DNA of 47,117 bases from Prochlorococcus sp. AG-402-I23 (GTDB lineage: Bacteria; Cyanobacteriota; Cyanobacteriia; PCC-6307; Cyanobiaceae). The stretch is taken from assembly GCA_003216915.1 (NCBI GenBank), contig QCIB01000012.1, positions 1 through 47,117 on the forward strand. The letters run 5' to 3'. Positions 35,426-44,971 of the stretch are shown here, piece after piece (the stretch's first letter is position 1; every line of letters starts with the position of its first letter). The position numbers were made by a program, and so were the translations under genes. The notes below the pieces were generated by a model. That model was not told where the DNA came from. It worked only from the letters and a program-made list of their open reading frames with translations, and searched no databases.

Positions 35426-35489
35426 GTTTCGGGTTAGCCTCCATCTGACTGGGAATTAATATTAATTAATCACCCGAAACTGTCAGATG
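35426..35489 (-). promoter_or_regulatory. Predicted H-type pseudoknot in the rpsB leader
   Basis: Four segments form two interleaved perfect helices. On the plus strand GTTTCGGGT (35426-35434) is complementary to ACCCGAAAC (35472-35480), 9 pairs. CATCTGAC (35442-35449) is complementary to GTCAGATG (35482-35489), 8 pairs. The order A-B-A'-B' cannot form two nested hairpins but is exactly pseudoknot topology. In the mRNA the three linkers are 1, 22 and 7 nucleotides. The structure ends 12 bases before the rpsB AUG and holds a GGAGG (complement of 35438-35442) at the helix/loop edge. Autoregulation by S2 through the rpsB leader is known in E. coli; a role here is inferred. Confidence 0.75.
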
Positions 35490-35508
35490 TGTGGATTTAA
35501 TTTCAATG

Positions 35509-35514
35509 ATTCTA
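35509..35514 (-). promoter_or_regulatory. Candidate extended -10 promoter of rpsB
   Basis: Read on the minus strand, TAGAAT is preceded directly by TGC, giving an extended -10 element. Transcription would start near 35502, so the leader would be about 89 nucleotides. It would begin roughly a dozen bases before the predicted pseudoknot. The promoter position and the extent of the structure thus agree, although neither is measured. Confidence 0.5.
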
Positions 35515-35542
35515 GCAAGTGATGTGTATTTCTAAAAGTTTT

Positions 35543-36454
35543 TTATCTTGATTTGATTAACTGTTTAATGTAAATCATGTTTAGAGGTATCCTAAGTATC
35601 TCAAGTGCAAGTCTATTTCTTCTTATTCTTACGAGGAATCTTATTAAAGGAAGGATTCTATCAACGCTTATTAGTCCTCCCAAGCAAAGAGTTTGCCAAA
35701 GTAAATTATGAAGAGGAGTTAATTGAATCATAAATCTAACCCTTAAATTTGGATGTTTCTTATAAAAAACTAAAGCCATTTTTGCTCTCTCTTTTTCTTG
35801 AGCTATTAATGAATCTATTTGTTCGCAATTAAATGGCGGATGCCAATGAAAACCTACTGCATTTGGACATTTAATTAATTTTGTCCCAATTTTTTTTAAT
35901 CTTTCTCCAAGTTCTAAATCCTCCCAACCGTAAAGACTGAAAGAAGTATCAAATAATCCTACACTTATAATCAATTCTTTTGATATCGCAACATTCCCAG
36001 TAGCAAAGAAAGCAAAAGAAGTGTCTATTATTTTATGTTTTTCACTCTGAGGATTTAGAAAATTAGATGTATTGACCACCGAGCCATAGGTAAAACATTT
36101 TTTATCATTTTTCCTCCAAGAGGCAAGTAATTTTTCTACGTGGCAATTTATAAAATTGTCTAAAACAATAAGATCACTATCAATGAATATAATAATTTCA
36201 TATTTTGATTTAATTACTCCCAGATTTCTTCCAAGTGCAGGCCCTCCATGCTCTTGCTGAAATAGAATAACGTGTGGGAGATTAGCTTTGTTTTTATTTA
36301 TCCATGAGGTTGTCCCATCAGTTGATCCATCATCAACTACTATTACTTCATAATTACTGATATTTTTATTTAATTTTTGATTCTCAAGCGCAAAGAGACA
36401 TTTCTCTAGTATAGGTAATCTATTGTAAGTCGGTATAACAATACTTACATTCAT
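35543..36454 (-). CDS. Family 2 glycosyltransferase
   Basis: This GT-A enzyme is predicted to transfer a sugar from a nucleotide donor to a cell-surface glycan or lipid. The 303 residues begin with SIVIPTYNRLPILEKCL. The nucleotide-binding VVDDGSTDGT, the DxD-like motif FIDSDLIV and the acceptor-side YGWEDLELGERL follow. The last 80 residues are basic and moderately hydrophobic and may attach to the membrane. No other polysaccharide genes adjoin it, so the product is unknown. It lies 60 bases after the 49-residue ORF of the devBCA region and ends before the rpsB promoter. Confidence 0.88.
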   Translation of the reverse strand: MNVSIVIPTYNRLPILEKCLFALENQKLNKNISNYEVIVVDDGSTDGTTSWINKNKANLPHVILFQQEHGGPALGRNLGVIKSKYEIIIFIDSDLIVLDNFINCHVEKLLASWRKNDKKCFTYGSVVNTSNFLNPQSEKHKIIDTSFAFFATGNVAISKELIISVGLFDTSFSLYGWEDLELGERLKKIGTKLIKCPNAVGFHWHPPFNCEQIDSLIAQEKERAKMALVFYKKHPNLRVRFMIQLTPLHNLLWQTLCLGGLISVDRILPLIRFLVRIRRNRLALEILRIPLNMIYIKQLIKSR

Positions 36455-36514
36455 GATTATGTCTTAAATATGCATAATATATTGAACTCCAAAAGATAAA
36501 AATAAAAATATCCC

Positions 36515-36664
36515 CTAATCAGCTGCACCGCCATTATTTGCTGTACCTGTAACATTTCCACCATCAGGTCTTCCATCAGTTCTTAATTTCCTTTTTTTGA
36601 ATTTTCTAGCATAGGCTCGATTACGTTCCTGTTTTTCTTTTTTTAGATTCCTTCTCTTAGACAT
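36515..36664 (-). CDS. 49-residue basic small protein
   Basis: The ORF was read directly from the minus strand: ATG at the complement of 36662-36664, TAG at 36515-36517. The first 28 residues are highly basic (MSKRRNLKKEKQERNRAY, then ARKFKKRKLR). The tail is small, neutral and glycine/asparagine-rich (TDGRPDGGNVTGTANNGGAAD). The arginine/lysine-rich helix suggests nucleic-acid or ribosome binding. It lies 18 bases after devA and 60 before the glycosyltransferase, all on one strand. I do not recognise a named family. The contrast between a charged helix and a low-complexity tail looks like real coding sequence. Confidence 0.65.
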   Translation of the reverse strand: MSKRRNLKKEKQERNRAYARKFKKRKLRTDGRPDGGNVTGTANNGGAAD

Positions 36665-36682
36665 GAAATTTTTAACTTTTAA

Positions 36683-37411
36683 TTATATTAGCTCACTATG
36701 AGCACTATATATTTTACCATCTTCCATATTTAATATCCTATCAGCCATATCAGAAATTCTTGGATCATGCGTCACCATGAGTACAGAACAATTTTGCTCT
36801 TTTGCTAGTTTTCTTAAAAGGATTACTATTTCTCTTCCTGTGACGCTATCTAAAGCAGAAGTGGGCTCATCAGCTAATAAAAGTTTTGGGTTAGCAGATA
36901 AAGCTCGAGCAATTGCTACTCTCTGTTTCTGACCACCAGATAAGTCATTTGGCAACTTTTTATGATGTTCTTCTAATCCTACTGCTGATAACCAATTCCG
37001 TGCTATTTCACGTCTTTGCAAATATGTTAAACCTTTTATTAAATCCGCACCCATTTGGACATTTTGTTCTGCTGTTAAACATCTCAGAAGATTGTGACCT
37101 TGAAAAATCATTCCTATACTTCTTCTAAGAATCTGACGCGTTTTCCTTGATGCTCCATTTAATTGATTATTTAATACAGTTAAATCTCCACTTTGACAGG
37201 TTCTCAAAGCACCAATTAATGTTAAAAGAGTCGTTTTACCACATCCAGAAGGTCCTTTTAAAAGAACCAACTCTCCTTTATCAATATTTAAATTAACGTC
37301 ATTTAGAACTTGTTTTTTATTCTCATTTTTTCCATAAAAGTGACTCAAATTATTTATTGAGACTGTTTTAAGGTTTTTAACATTATTTTTTAATTTATTA
37401 GCTTTAACCAT
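36683..37411 (-). CDS. devA: DevA-type ABC exporter ATPase
   Basis: This is the ATPase of a DevBCA-type exporter. In Anabaena the founding member exports heterocyst glycolipids through TolC; in unicellular species the cargo is unknown. The 242 residues include Walker A GPSGCGKTTLLTL, the signature LSGGQKQRVAIARAL, Walker B LLLADEPTSALD and the H-loop MVTHDPR. The LolD/MacB-like RRSIGMIFQGHNLLRCLTAEQNV segment is typical. It starts 13 bases after devC in a four-gene run led by pcyA. Confidence 0.92.
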   Translation of the reverse strand: MVKANKLKNNVKNLKTVSINNLSHFYGKNENKKQVLNDVNLNIDKGELVLLKGPSGCGKTTLLTLIGALRTCQSGDLTVLNNQLNGASRKTRQILRRSIGMIFQGHNLLRCLTAEQNVQMGADLIKGLTYLQRREIARNWLSAVGLEEHHKKLPNDLSGGQKQRVAIARALSANPKLLLADEPTSALDSVTGREIVILLRKLAKEQNCSVLMVTHDPRISDMADRILNMEDGKIYSAHSELI

Positions 37412-37424
37412 TTATCTTTAATTG

Positions 37425-38597
37425 TTAAAAAATTTCGGCAGGATCAGCGTCAACTAATTTACGCATCGCAACAGCGGCGGACCCCATACACATAACTAAA
37501 ACTAATACGAAAATTAAAATAGTTTTATCTGCGTCCATTATTATTGGGAGTTTAGTAGAACTTCTTATAACTGAGTAAAGTATTTGACCAGAGAAATAAG
37601 CAGGTAAATAACCAAACAGTGCCAACAAAAACCCCTCTCTAGCTACGACAAAGAAAAGGGACTTAAGTCTATAGCCCATTGCCAATAAGGTGGCATACTC
37701 TGGGAGGTGATCTGTAACATCACTATAAAGAATTTGATAAACGACCACACATCCTACAACAAAACCCATCAAGGCTCCCAAACTAAATATAAAACCAATT
37801 GCAGTACTATTTTTCCAATAATTCTTTTCAAATTCTATAAATTGTTTTTTTGTAAGTACCCTAACATCATTTGGAAGTGAGCTATTTAATATCCTTGAAA
37901 TCAATTCAGGATCAGATCCTTTTTTTAGCTTTACCAAACCAATTTCTATACTGCCAGGAGGATTAGCAGGAAAAAGTCTTAAGAAGGTTTCTCGACTAGT
38001 TATCAAATTACCATCTGCACCAAAAGATGGTCCCAACTCCACAAGGCCCTCAACAATTACTCTTTTCCCAGCAACCTCAGTCTCAACTTTTTTTTTAGAT
38101 AAGAACCATTCTTCAATCGGTCCAAATTCAGGTCTAGATAGTTTGTCAAAAAGAACTCTTGATGGATTTCTCAATTTATAAGCTTTCTTTGAGAATCCCT
38201 CATCTAAAAGAAGTGAATCGGAGGGATTAAAACCTAAAGCAAGTATTGATCTAGTTTTAAGATTTTCGGGATTTCTCCAAAGTAAATAATTTAGATTAAC
38301 AGGAGCAGTTTTTTCAACATCTTCTACTGCGAGAGTCTGAATTAACCTTCTTTTTGGGAATCCACTCATGCTTATAGAACTTTTTGATCTGGGACTTATC
38401 AAAACAAGATCGGCATCTAGAAGTTTATGAATAGTTACGCTCGTGTCAAATAAACCATCTCTAAAACCTAATTGCATAAACATCAAAATCCCTGCAAAAC
38501 TGATTCCAGCTATGGCAACTGCTAGCCTTAATGGTTGCCTAGTCAATAACAACCAAGCTAATGGTATTTTTCTAAATTTTAAAAAAGAAAAACTCAT
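37425..38597 (-). CDS. devC: DevC-type ABC exporter permease
   Basis: The permease belongs to the MacB/FtsX-like fold. One membrane span near residues 20-42 is followed by a large periplasmic domain (about 45-250, containing the PSSRVLFDKLSRPEFG-like region). A three-span C-terminal bundle begins at FIFSLGALMGFVVGCVVVYQI. At 390 residues it has normal DevC length. SDVTDHLPEYATLLAMGY is the conserved cytoplasmic coupling segment facing DevA. Its ATG overlaps the devB stop by one base (TAATG), showing translational coupling. Confidence 0.92.
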   Translation of the reverse strand: MSFSFLKFRKIPLAWLLLTRQPLRLAVAIAGISFAGILMFMQLGFRDGLFDTSVTIHKLLDADLVLISPRSKSSISMSGFPKRRLIQTLAVEDVEKTAPVNLNYLLWRNPENLKTRSILALGFNPSDSLLLDEGFSKKAYKLRNPSRVLFDKLSRPEFGPIEEWFLSKKKVETEVAGKRVIVEGLVELGPSFGADGNLITSRETFLRLFPANPPGSIEIGLVKLKKGSDPELISRILNSSLPNDVRVLTKKQFIEFEKNYWKNSTAIGFIFSLGALMGFVVGCVVVYQILYSDVTDHLPEYATLLAMGYRLKSLFFVVAREGFLLALFGYLPAYFSGQILYSVIRSSTKLPIIMDADKTILIFVLVLVMCMGSAAVAMRKLVDADPAEIF

Positions 38598-39510
38598 TAG
38601 GGAATAAATTTTGCAATCACTTTCATTCCTGCATAGTTTTGAACTATATCTATAGAATCTTGATCTAGTTTTACTAGTACCTCGATAATTCTCGAATCAG
38701 CATCCCCTGTTGGATCAGTCGATAAAACTTTTCTTTGTTTTACCTGAGGACTAATCCTAATCACCTTTCCCTTAAGATTTTTTTGGAAACCGCCATTCTC
38801 ACTGCTCAATTCAACATTCTGAGAGATAAAGACTCTATCGATGTCAGATTCATAAACCTCTATCAAAGCTTCCATTTTTTGACTAGAACCAATATCCAAA
38901 ATCCCTTCATTTTGAGACCTCTCACCAACTCTCGTATTTATTTCAAGGATAAAACCATCAATTGGACTCCTTAGTTTTGAATTAAATAGATCTATCTTGA
39001 TATTTTTTTGATCTCCTATAAGGTTTATTTTCTGTTTTTGCAATTTTAATAATTCATCTTTTCTCTGTGAAAACTCTACAAAAGAATATACATTTTTGCT
39101 CAAAGCTAACTCATACCTTTGAATTTGATTTTTCTTTAGGGTAATTTCTTCGTTAATAGTATTAATTAGATTTTCATTTCTTTCAAGATCAGCAATAAAT
39201 TTTTCTCCATTTTCAAAGATTGCCAGGATATCACCTTTTTTTACGAAATCTCCTTCTTTTACTAAAATTTCGACAATTCGGGGGGAGGAGCCAAACTGAC
39301 TTATTGGAGCTGCCAATTGCCTAATCTCTCCCGAAGGAGAAAGTTGACCTAGTGCGGCAACAGCTGTAATAGGAGGTATGAAATCTGAAGTTATTTCCTC
39401 TTTAAATTTTGAACTAGATTTATTATTTCCAGAACAGGAAATAACCCCAAGAGATATTGGTGTAAATAATAAAAAATAAATAAATAAATTTTTTAATATT
39501 TTTAATTTCA

Positions 39511-39511
<1 letters not shown>
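38597..39511 (-). CDS. devB: DevB-type membrane fusion protein, probable lipoprotein
   Basis: This HlyD-family adaptor links the DevC/DevA inner-membrane pump to an outer-membrane TolC-like channel. The N-terminal signal ends in a lipobox-like VIS-C26, so it may be lipid-anchored. The biotinyl-lipoyl half motif ILVKEGDFVKKGDILAIFENG, a coiled-coil hairpin (about 110-160) and the second half LRSPIDGFILEINTRVGE are visible. At 304 residues it is short for the family, with a compact hairpin. Its ATG overlaps the pcyA stop by one base (TAATG). Confidence 0.9.
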
Positions 39512-40260
<749 letters not shown>

Positions 40261-40277
40261 TTAAAGAGATAACAGAA

Positions 40278-41528
40278 ATGAACGTAGGAGATGTTAACTA
40301 CTACACCCATTCAAGCAAAACGAGATGTGTGTTTGTGGATAATAAAGAATTGCCGCTTATAAGCATTGATATTTGGTGCAAAGCAGGTTCTTCATTTGAG
40401 GATGTTGATAAAAACGGAACTGCTCATTTTCTAGAACATATGATTTTTAAGGGATCTAACAAAATAATGCCAGGCGAGTTTGACCATAAAATTGAATCAC
40501 TAGGCGGATTAAGTAACGCTTCAACAGGTTATGATGATGTACATTACCATGTCTTAGTTCCACCCATTAACTTTAAAGAATCACTTGCTCTTTTGACAAA
40601 TATTGTCGTTGCTCCAGATTTTAATCCTCATGAATTTAAAAAAGAAAAAGGGGTAGTTATTGATGAAATAAAACAACAAAATGATCAGCCTGAAGAAAGA
40701 TTATTTAATTATTTTTTGAAAAGGGTTTGGTTAAGTCCGAATTATGCCAATTCTATTCTTGGAACTGAACATAGTATTAAAAACTTAGAGATAAATGACC
40801 TAGTGAAATTTCATAGCAAACATTACACTAACGAAAAAATTTGTATTGCAATTGCCGGGAACCTCTCTGAAGAAATTTATAAAATTTTTGAAAAAAGTGA
40901 TCTATCTTGCATAAAAAAATGTCCAAATTTAATAAATCCAAAAAATAAACCTTCTTTAAAAATTAGGAATGGTAGAGAGTCAGTTAAGTTTGATAATTTA
41001 GAGTTTTCAAGAATATTTATGGCTTGGTTTATCCCAAACCTAAATGATCAAAAAAAAATTATTGGACTAGAGTTATTAGCATCAATACTCTCCGTTGGAA
41101 GAAACAGCAGATTAGTAAGAATTTTAAAAGAAGATAGTAATCTTGTTGAATCGGTCTATGTAGATGTAAATGCTGGAGAATTAGGAGGATTATTTATAAT
41201 GGAAGCAAGTTGTGAGTCCAAAGATATTGATTTAGTAGAAAAGCAAATTAATAAAACAATAGATGAGATATCAAATTGTAAAGCCTTGGCTTTGGATGAA
41301 ATAAAAAAAGCAACAAATATTGTAAAAAGTAATTATATCTTTAATTTAGAGACATCTACACAACTATCTTCATTCTTTGGGAATGAACTTCTTTGGGGGA
41401 GAAAATCTTCAATCCATAATTTAGAGAGTCATTTAAAATATTGGAATGACTTGGACAACTTCAAAGAGATCACAGAATATATCCGTGGAGAAAAATTCAC
41501 TTTAGTTGCATCCCCTAGTAAATGTTAA
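40278..41528 (+). CDS. M16 zinc protease, catalytic subunit
   Basis: This pitrilysin-family processing peptidase carries the inverted zinc motif H50-F-L-E53-H54 and the distal ligand E130 in VVIDEIKQQND, at the typical spacing of 75 residues. It should be active. The 416 residues hold two homologous roughly 200-residue halves; the second has FSRIFMAWFIP and the SVGRNSRLVRILKED segment. No signal peptide is seen, so it is probably cytoplasmic. Such enzymes degrade short peptides or presequences. The 3' end overlaps the next gene by 7 bases; the two encode a probable heterodimer. Confidence 0.92.
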   Translation: MNVGDVNYYTHSSKTRCVFVDNKELPLISIDIWCKAGSSFEDVDKNGTAHFLEHMIFKGSNKIMPGEFDHKIESLGGLSNASTGYDDVHYHVLVPPINFKESLALLTNIVVAPDFNPHEFKKEKGVVIDEIKQQNDQPEERLFNYFLKRVWLSPNYANSILGTEHSIKNLEINDLVKFHSKHYTNEKICIAIAGNLSEEIYKIFEKSDLSCIKKCPNLINPKNKPSLKIRNGRESVKFDNLEFSRIFMAWFIPNLNDQKKIIGLELLASILSVGRNSRLVRILKEDSNLVESVYVDVNAGELGGLFIMEASCESKDIDLVEKQINKTIDEISNCKALALDEIKKATNIVKSNYIFNLETSTQLSSFFGNELLWGRKSSIHNLESHLKYWNDLDNFKEITEYIRGEKFTLVASPSKC

Positions 41529-42739
41529 AAAGATATTTTATAAATAATAAAAAAAGGAATTTTTCAACTGCTTCAATTTGGATTAAAGGAGGCAGTGATG
41601 TTGATAATATTGGCAAAAAAGGTATAAACAAGATCCTCAGTTCATTGCTTACTAGAGGATGTGAAGGTTTTAATAATTTCACTCTTTCGGAGTATATTGA
41701 GTCTTATGGAGCAGAATTAAATCAAGAAGTATTTGAAGATGGTATTTCAATAAGCATTAAATCCCTAAATGAACATTTCAGCAAATTATACCCTTTATTA
41801 GATTTAATAATTAATAAACCAACTCTTTTAGAAATTGAATTTCAAAAAGTAAAAAAATCCTCAATTAATTTTATAAAAAAAGATAAAGAGAATCCATTTA
41901 ATATCTGTTTTGAGAACTGGAGAAGAATTGTTTACTCAAATCATCCTTATGCCTTTAATACAAATGGCAATGCAAATGATGTCTCAAAGATTACCTATGA
42001 AGATGTTTTGCATGAATTTAAAAATTTCAAAAGTCGAGATAAGTATTTAATTTCAAATAATTTAGAAATAAATGGAGTAAGTATAGAAACATTAGGAAAA
42101 AAACACTTAGAAGAAAAATCAAGAACTATAAATCACAATTTAAGTACTAATAAAAGATTTAATTTCAATAATAATGATTCAAATCAAACAATAATAATGA
42201 TGGGCGACCAAACTTGCTCGCGAAGAAGTAGTGAATATTTGCCACTTAAGGTTTTGGAGTCATATTTATCTTATGGAATGAGTGCTGCTTTATTTAAACT
42301 TTTTAGAGAAAAACATGGTATCACTTACGATTTAGGTGTTTATTATCCTATTAGGAATGGGAATGCCCCATTTTTAATTTATTTATCCGTATCTAATAAG
42401 CAAGCACTTTTTGCTTTTGAACTTTTATCAACACTATGGAAAAATTTAATTTTTAATCCGTTGACTGATGCTGAAATATTTTTAGCAAAAGAAAAACTAA
42501 AAGGTTCTTTTCTATTAGGGAATCAATCACTAGATGAAATTTTACAGAGAAAGATACAATTAATTAGTTATGGAATTTCACCAATTTCTGAGATCGATTT
42601 CAATTTAAAAATTGAAGAAATATCTTCGTTAGATATTCTTAAATTATCGTATAAATATTTTTCAAAACCTTTTCTGAGTATTTCGGGAAATAAAAAAATA
42701 TGTTTAGAAATTTCTAATAGGTGGAAGAAAAACTTTTAA
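41522..42739 (+). CDS. M16 protease-like subunit without zinc site
   Basis: The 405-residue protein has the same two-domain M16 architecture as its neighbour. The place of the HxxEH motif reads KKGINKILSSLLTRG, so no metal can be bound. It keeps the R-x-x-x-G-x-x-Y substrate-contact region near FREKHGITYDLGVYYP. This is the pattern of heterodimeric M16B peptidases, in which one subunit supplies the zinc site and the other the R/Y motif. The ATG overlaps the stop of the catalytic subunit. Its stop lies one base from the stop of the convergent sipA gene. Confidence 0.9.
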   Translation: MLKRYFINNKKRNFSTASIWIKGGSDVDNIGKKGINKILSSLLTRGCEGFNNFTLSEYIESYGAELNQEVFEDGISISIKSLNEHFSKLYPLLDLIINKPTLLEIEFQKVKKSSINFIKKDKENPFNICFENWRRIVYSNHPYAFNTNGNANDVSKITYEDVLHEFKNFKSRDKYLISNNLEINGVSIETLGKKHLEEKSRTINHNLSTNKRFNFNNNDSNQTIIMMGDQTCSRRSSEYLPLKVLESYLSYGMSAALFKLFREKHGITYDLGVYYPIRNGNAPFLIYLSVSNKQALFAFELLSTLWKNLIFNPLTDAEIFLAKEKLKGSFLLGNQSLDEILQRKIQLISYGISPISEIDFNLKIEEISSLDILKLSYKYFSKPFLSISGNKKICLEISNRWKKNF

Positions 42740-42740
42740 G

Positions 42741-42950
42741 TTAGTTTTTCTCAATCTTATCAATATCGATTAAAAACGAACCTCTTCTAAACTTTACTTC
42801 AACAGTATCTGGGGATTTGATTGATAGGATTTCCCCAATTTCATCAATTGCCACTAGATCAGGTGGTCTTAACATCGGCATATTATCTGAAGTCTTCAAG
42901 TAAGATACTGGCGCAATCAACTTAACCTTATCATTGATCTCAAATTTCAT
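42741..42950 (-). CDS. sipA: NblS-interacting regulator SipA (DUF3148)
   Basis: The 69-residue SH3-like protein matches SipA, which binds the sensor kinase NblS (Hik33) and modulates its activity in high-light and stress signalling. The diagnostic part is YLKTSDNMPMLRPPDLVAI, followed by the GEILSIKSPDTVEVKFRRG and FLIDIDKIE strands. Length and hydrophobic pattern fit. The start is ATG. No NblS gene is in the window. It stands alone on the minus strand between the M16 pair and ftsH; about 107 bases upstream separate it from divergent ftsH. Confidence 0.88.
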   Translation of the reverse strand: MKFEINDKVKLIAPVSYLKTSDNMPMLRPPDLVAIDEIGEILSIKSPDTVEVKFRRGSFLIDIDKIEKN

Positions 42951-43034
42951 TTATAAATTGGATACATTCAAGAGTAGTATAAGCATAAAGTTAAGGACAA
43001 TTTCAACGAAATGCAATGATTCATTCTACAATCT

Positions 43035-43040
43035 TATAAT
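43035..43040 (+). promoter_or_regulatory. Candidate -10 element for ftsH
   Basis: A perfect TATAAT lies 17 bases before the ftsH ATG, which would give a very short leader of about 10-12 bases. No good -35 is visible at the expected spacing, as is usual in this genome. Confidence 0.45.
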
Positions 43041-43057
43041 TAACATTCTCCAAATTA

Positions 43058-44971
43058 ATGAATCAAAAATTTAAAACATTAATTTTATGGGCTTTACCTA
43101 TAGTTTTAGTAATAGCGCTTTCCTACCAATTTTTATCTTCAAGCAATGTTGATTCACTTAAACCTAATGGGACTACTGTTGCACCAAGAAATTCTGCGGT
43201 AGCAAGAGTTAGTTACGGCAGATTTTTAGATTATATTAATTCAGGAAGGGTTACATCAGTTGATATTTTTGAGGGCGGCAGAAATGCAGTTATAGAAACA
43301 ATAGATTCGGATTTAGATAATAAAGTTCAAAGGTTACGTGTAGATCTTCCCGGCTTAACACCAGAGCTCATAAATATTTTAAAAAATGAGGGAATCAGTT
43401 TTGACGTTCATCCAGTTAAAACAGCGCCTCCTGCATTAGGAATTTTGGGTAATTTACTCTTTCCAGCTATCTTAATCGGAGGTTTAATTCTGTTAGCGAG
43501 GAGGTCAAATGGTATGCCTGGTGGTCCTGGCCAAGCAATGCAGTTTGGAAAAACAAAGGCAAGATTTGCGATGGAAGCTGAAACTGGAGTTGTTTTTGAT
43601 GATGTTGCTGGTGTTAATGAAGCCAAACAGGATTTGCAAGAAGTTGTCACTTTTCTGAAAAAACCAGAAAAATTTACTTCTGTAGGAGCAAGGATTCCGA
43701 AAGGCGTTTTATTGGTAGGACCTCCTGGTACTGGCAAAACCCTTTTAGCAAAAGCAATTGCAGGTGAAGCAGGTGTACCATTCTTTTCATTATCAGGTTC
43801 TGAGTTTGTTGAAATGTTTGTTGGTGTTGGTGCTAGTAGAGTTAGAGACCTTTTCAAAAGAGCCAAAGAGAGTAGTCCATGTTTAATTTTTATTGATGAA
43901 ATCGATGCTGTAGGAAGGCAAAGAGGTGCAGGTATTGGTGGAGGTAATGATGAGAGAGAACAAACTCTCAACCAATTACTTACTGAAATGGATGGATTCG
44001 AAGGTAACAGTGGCATAATAATAATTGCAGCTACAAACAGACCTGATGTTCTAGACTCGGCTCTAATGAGACCTGGTAGATTTGATAGACAGGTAACTGT
44101 AGACGCACCTGATATAAAGGGCAGACTATCTATATTGCAAGTTCATGCTAGGAATAAAAAACTTCAAGAGGATTTAACACTTGAAAGCATTGCGAGAAGA
44201 ACACCTGGTTTTACTGGAGCAGATTTAGCAAATTTACTAAATGAGGCTGCTATATTAACAGCTAGGAGGAGAAAAGACTCTATCAGTATTTCAGAAATCG
44301 ATGACTCCGTAGATAGGATTGTTGCTGGAATGGAAGGCTCTCCATTAACAGACGGTAGAAGCAAGAGATTAATTGCTTATCATGAAGTTGGTCATGCTCT
44401 AATAGGTTCACTTGTGAAAGCTCATGATCCTGTTCAAAAAGTAACCGTTATTCCAAGAGGTCAGGCTAAAGGATTAACTTGGTTTACCCCAGACGATGAA
44501 CAAACCCTTGTTAGCAGGGCTCAATTAAAAGCTAGGATAATGGGCGCATTAGGAGGAAGAGCTGCTGAAGATGTAGTTTTCGGAAAAGGTGAGATTACAA
44601 CAGGAGCGGGAGGTGATTTTCAACAAGTTGCTTCAATGGCCCGCCAAATGGTTACCAGATTTGGAATGAGTAATTTAGGTCCTATTGCTTTAGAAAGTGG
44701 CAATCAAGAAGTATTTGTTGGAAGAGATCTAATGACTAGAAGTGAAGTTTCTGATTCAATCTCTAAACAAATAGATGAAAGTGTAAGATTAATGGTTAAG
44801 GAATGTTATAAAGAAACCTACGATATAGTTAGCAAAAATAGAGAAGCTATGGATAAATTAGTGGATCTACTAATAGAAAAAGAAACATTAGATGGTGATG
44901 AATTTGTAAGTATTCTCTCCAAATTCACCAAAATTCCTGAGAAAGAGAGAACACCTCAATTATTAAACTAA
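43058..44971 (+). CDS. ftsH: ATP-dependent zinc metalloprotease FtsH
   Basis: FtsH is a membrane-bound AAA+ protease; the thylakoid forms remove damaged D1 during photosystem II repair. Two membrane spans lie near 9-27 and 127-147, flanking a lumenal domain. The AAA module has Walker A GPPGTGKT (221-228), Walker B IFIDEID and the second region of homology [20 protein letters not shown]. The zinc site is H442-E-V-G-H446, with the third ligand in the GAGGDFQQV segment. At 637 residues it is full length. The stop codon overlaps the convergent clpP stop. The sequence resembles the photosystem-repair type, but cyanobacteria have several FtsH copies. Confidence 0.96.
   Translation: MNQKFKTLILWALPIVLVIALSYQFLSSSNVDSLKPNGTTVAPRNSAVARVSYGRFLDYINSGRVTSVDIFEGGRNAVIETIDSDLDNKVQRLRVDLPGLTPELINILKNEGISFDVHPVKTAPPALGILGNLLFPAILIGGLILLARRSNGMPGGPGQAMQFGKTKARFAMEAETGVVFDDVAGVNEAKQDLQEVVTFLKKPEKFTSVGARIPKGVLLVGPPGTGKTLLAKAIAGEAGVPFFSLSGSEFVEMFVGVGASRVRDLFKRAKESSPCLIFIDEIDAVGRQRGAGIGGGNDEREQTLNQLLTEMDGFEGNSGIIIIAATNRPDVLDSALMRPGRFDRQVTVDAPDIKGRLSILQVHARNKKLQEDLTLESIARRTPGFTGADLANLLNEAAILTARRRKDSISISEIDDSVDRIVAGMEGSPLTDGRSKRLIAYHEVGHALIGSLVKAHDPVQKVTVIPRGQAKGLTWFTPDDEQTLVSRAQLKARIMGALGGRAAEDVVFGKGEITTGAGGDFQQVASMARQMVTRFGMSNLGPIALESGNQEVFVGRDLMTRSEVSDSISKQIDESVRLMVKECYKETYDIVSKNREAMDKLVDLLIEKETLDGDEFVSILSKFTKIPEKERTPQLLN

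Noticed and set aside
43408..44016. 202-residue open frame antisense to ftsH
   Set aside because: It lies wholly within the strongly conserved AAA domain of ftsH, is low-complexity Pro/Ser-rich, and has no family features; it is a shadow frame.
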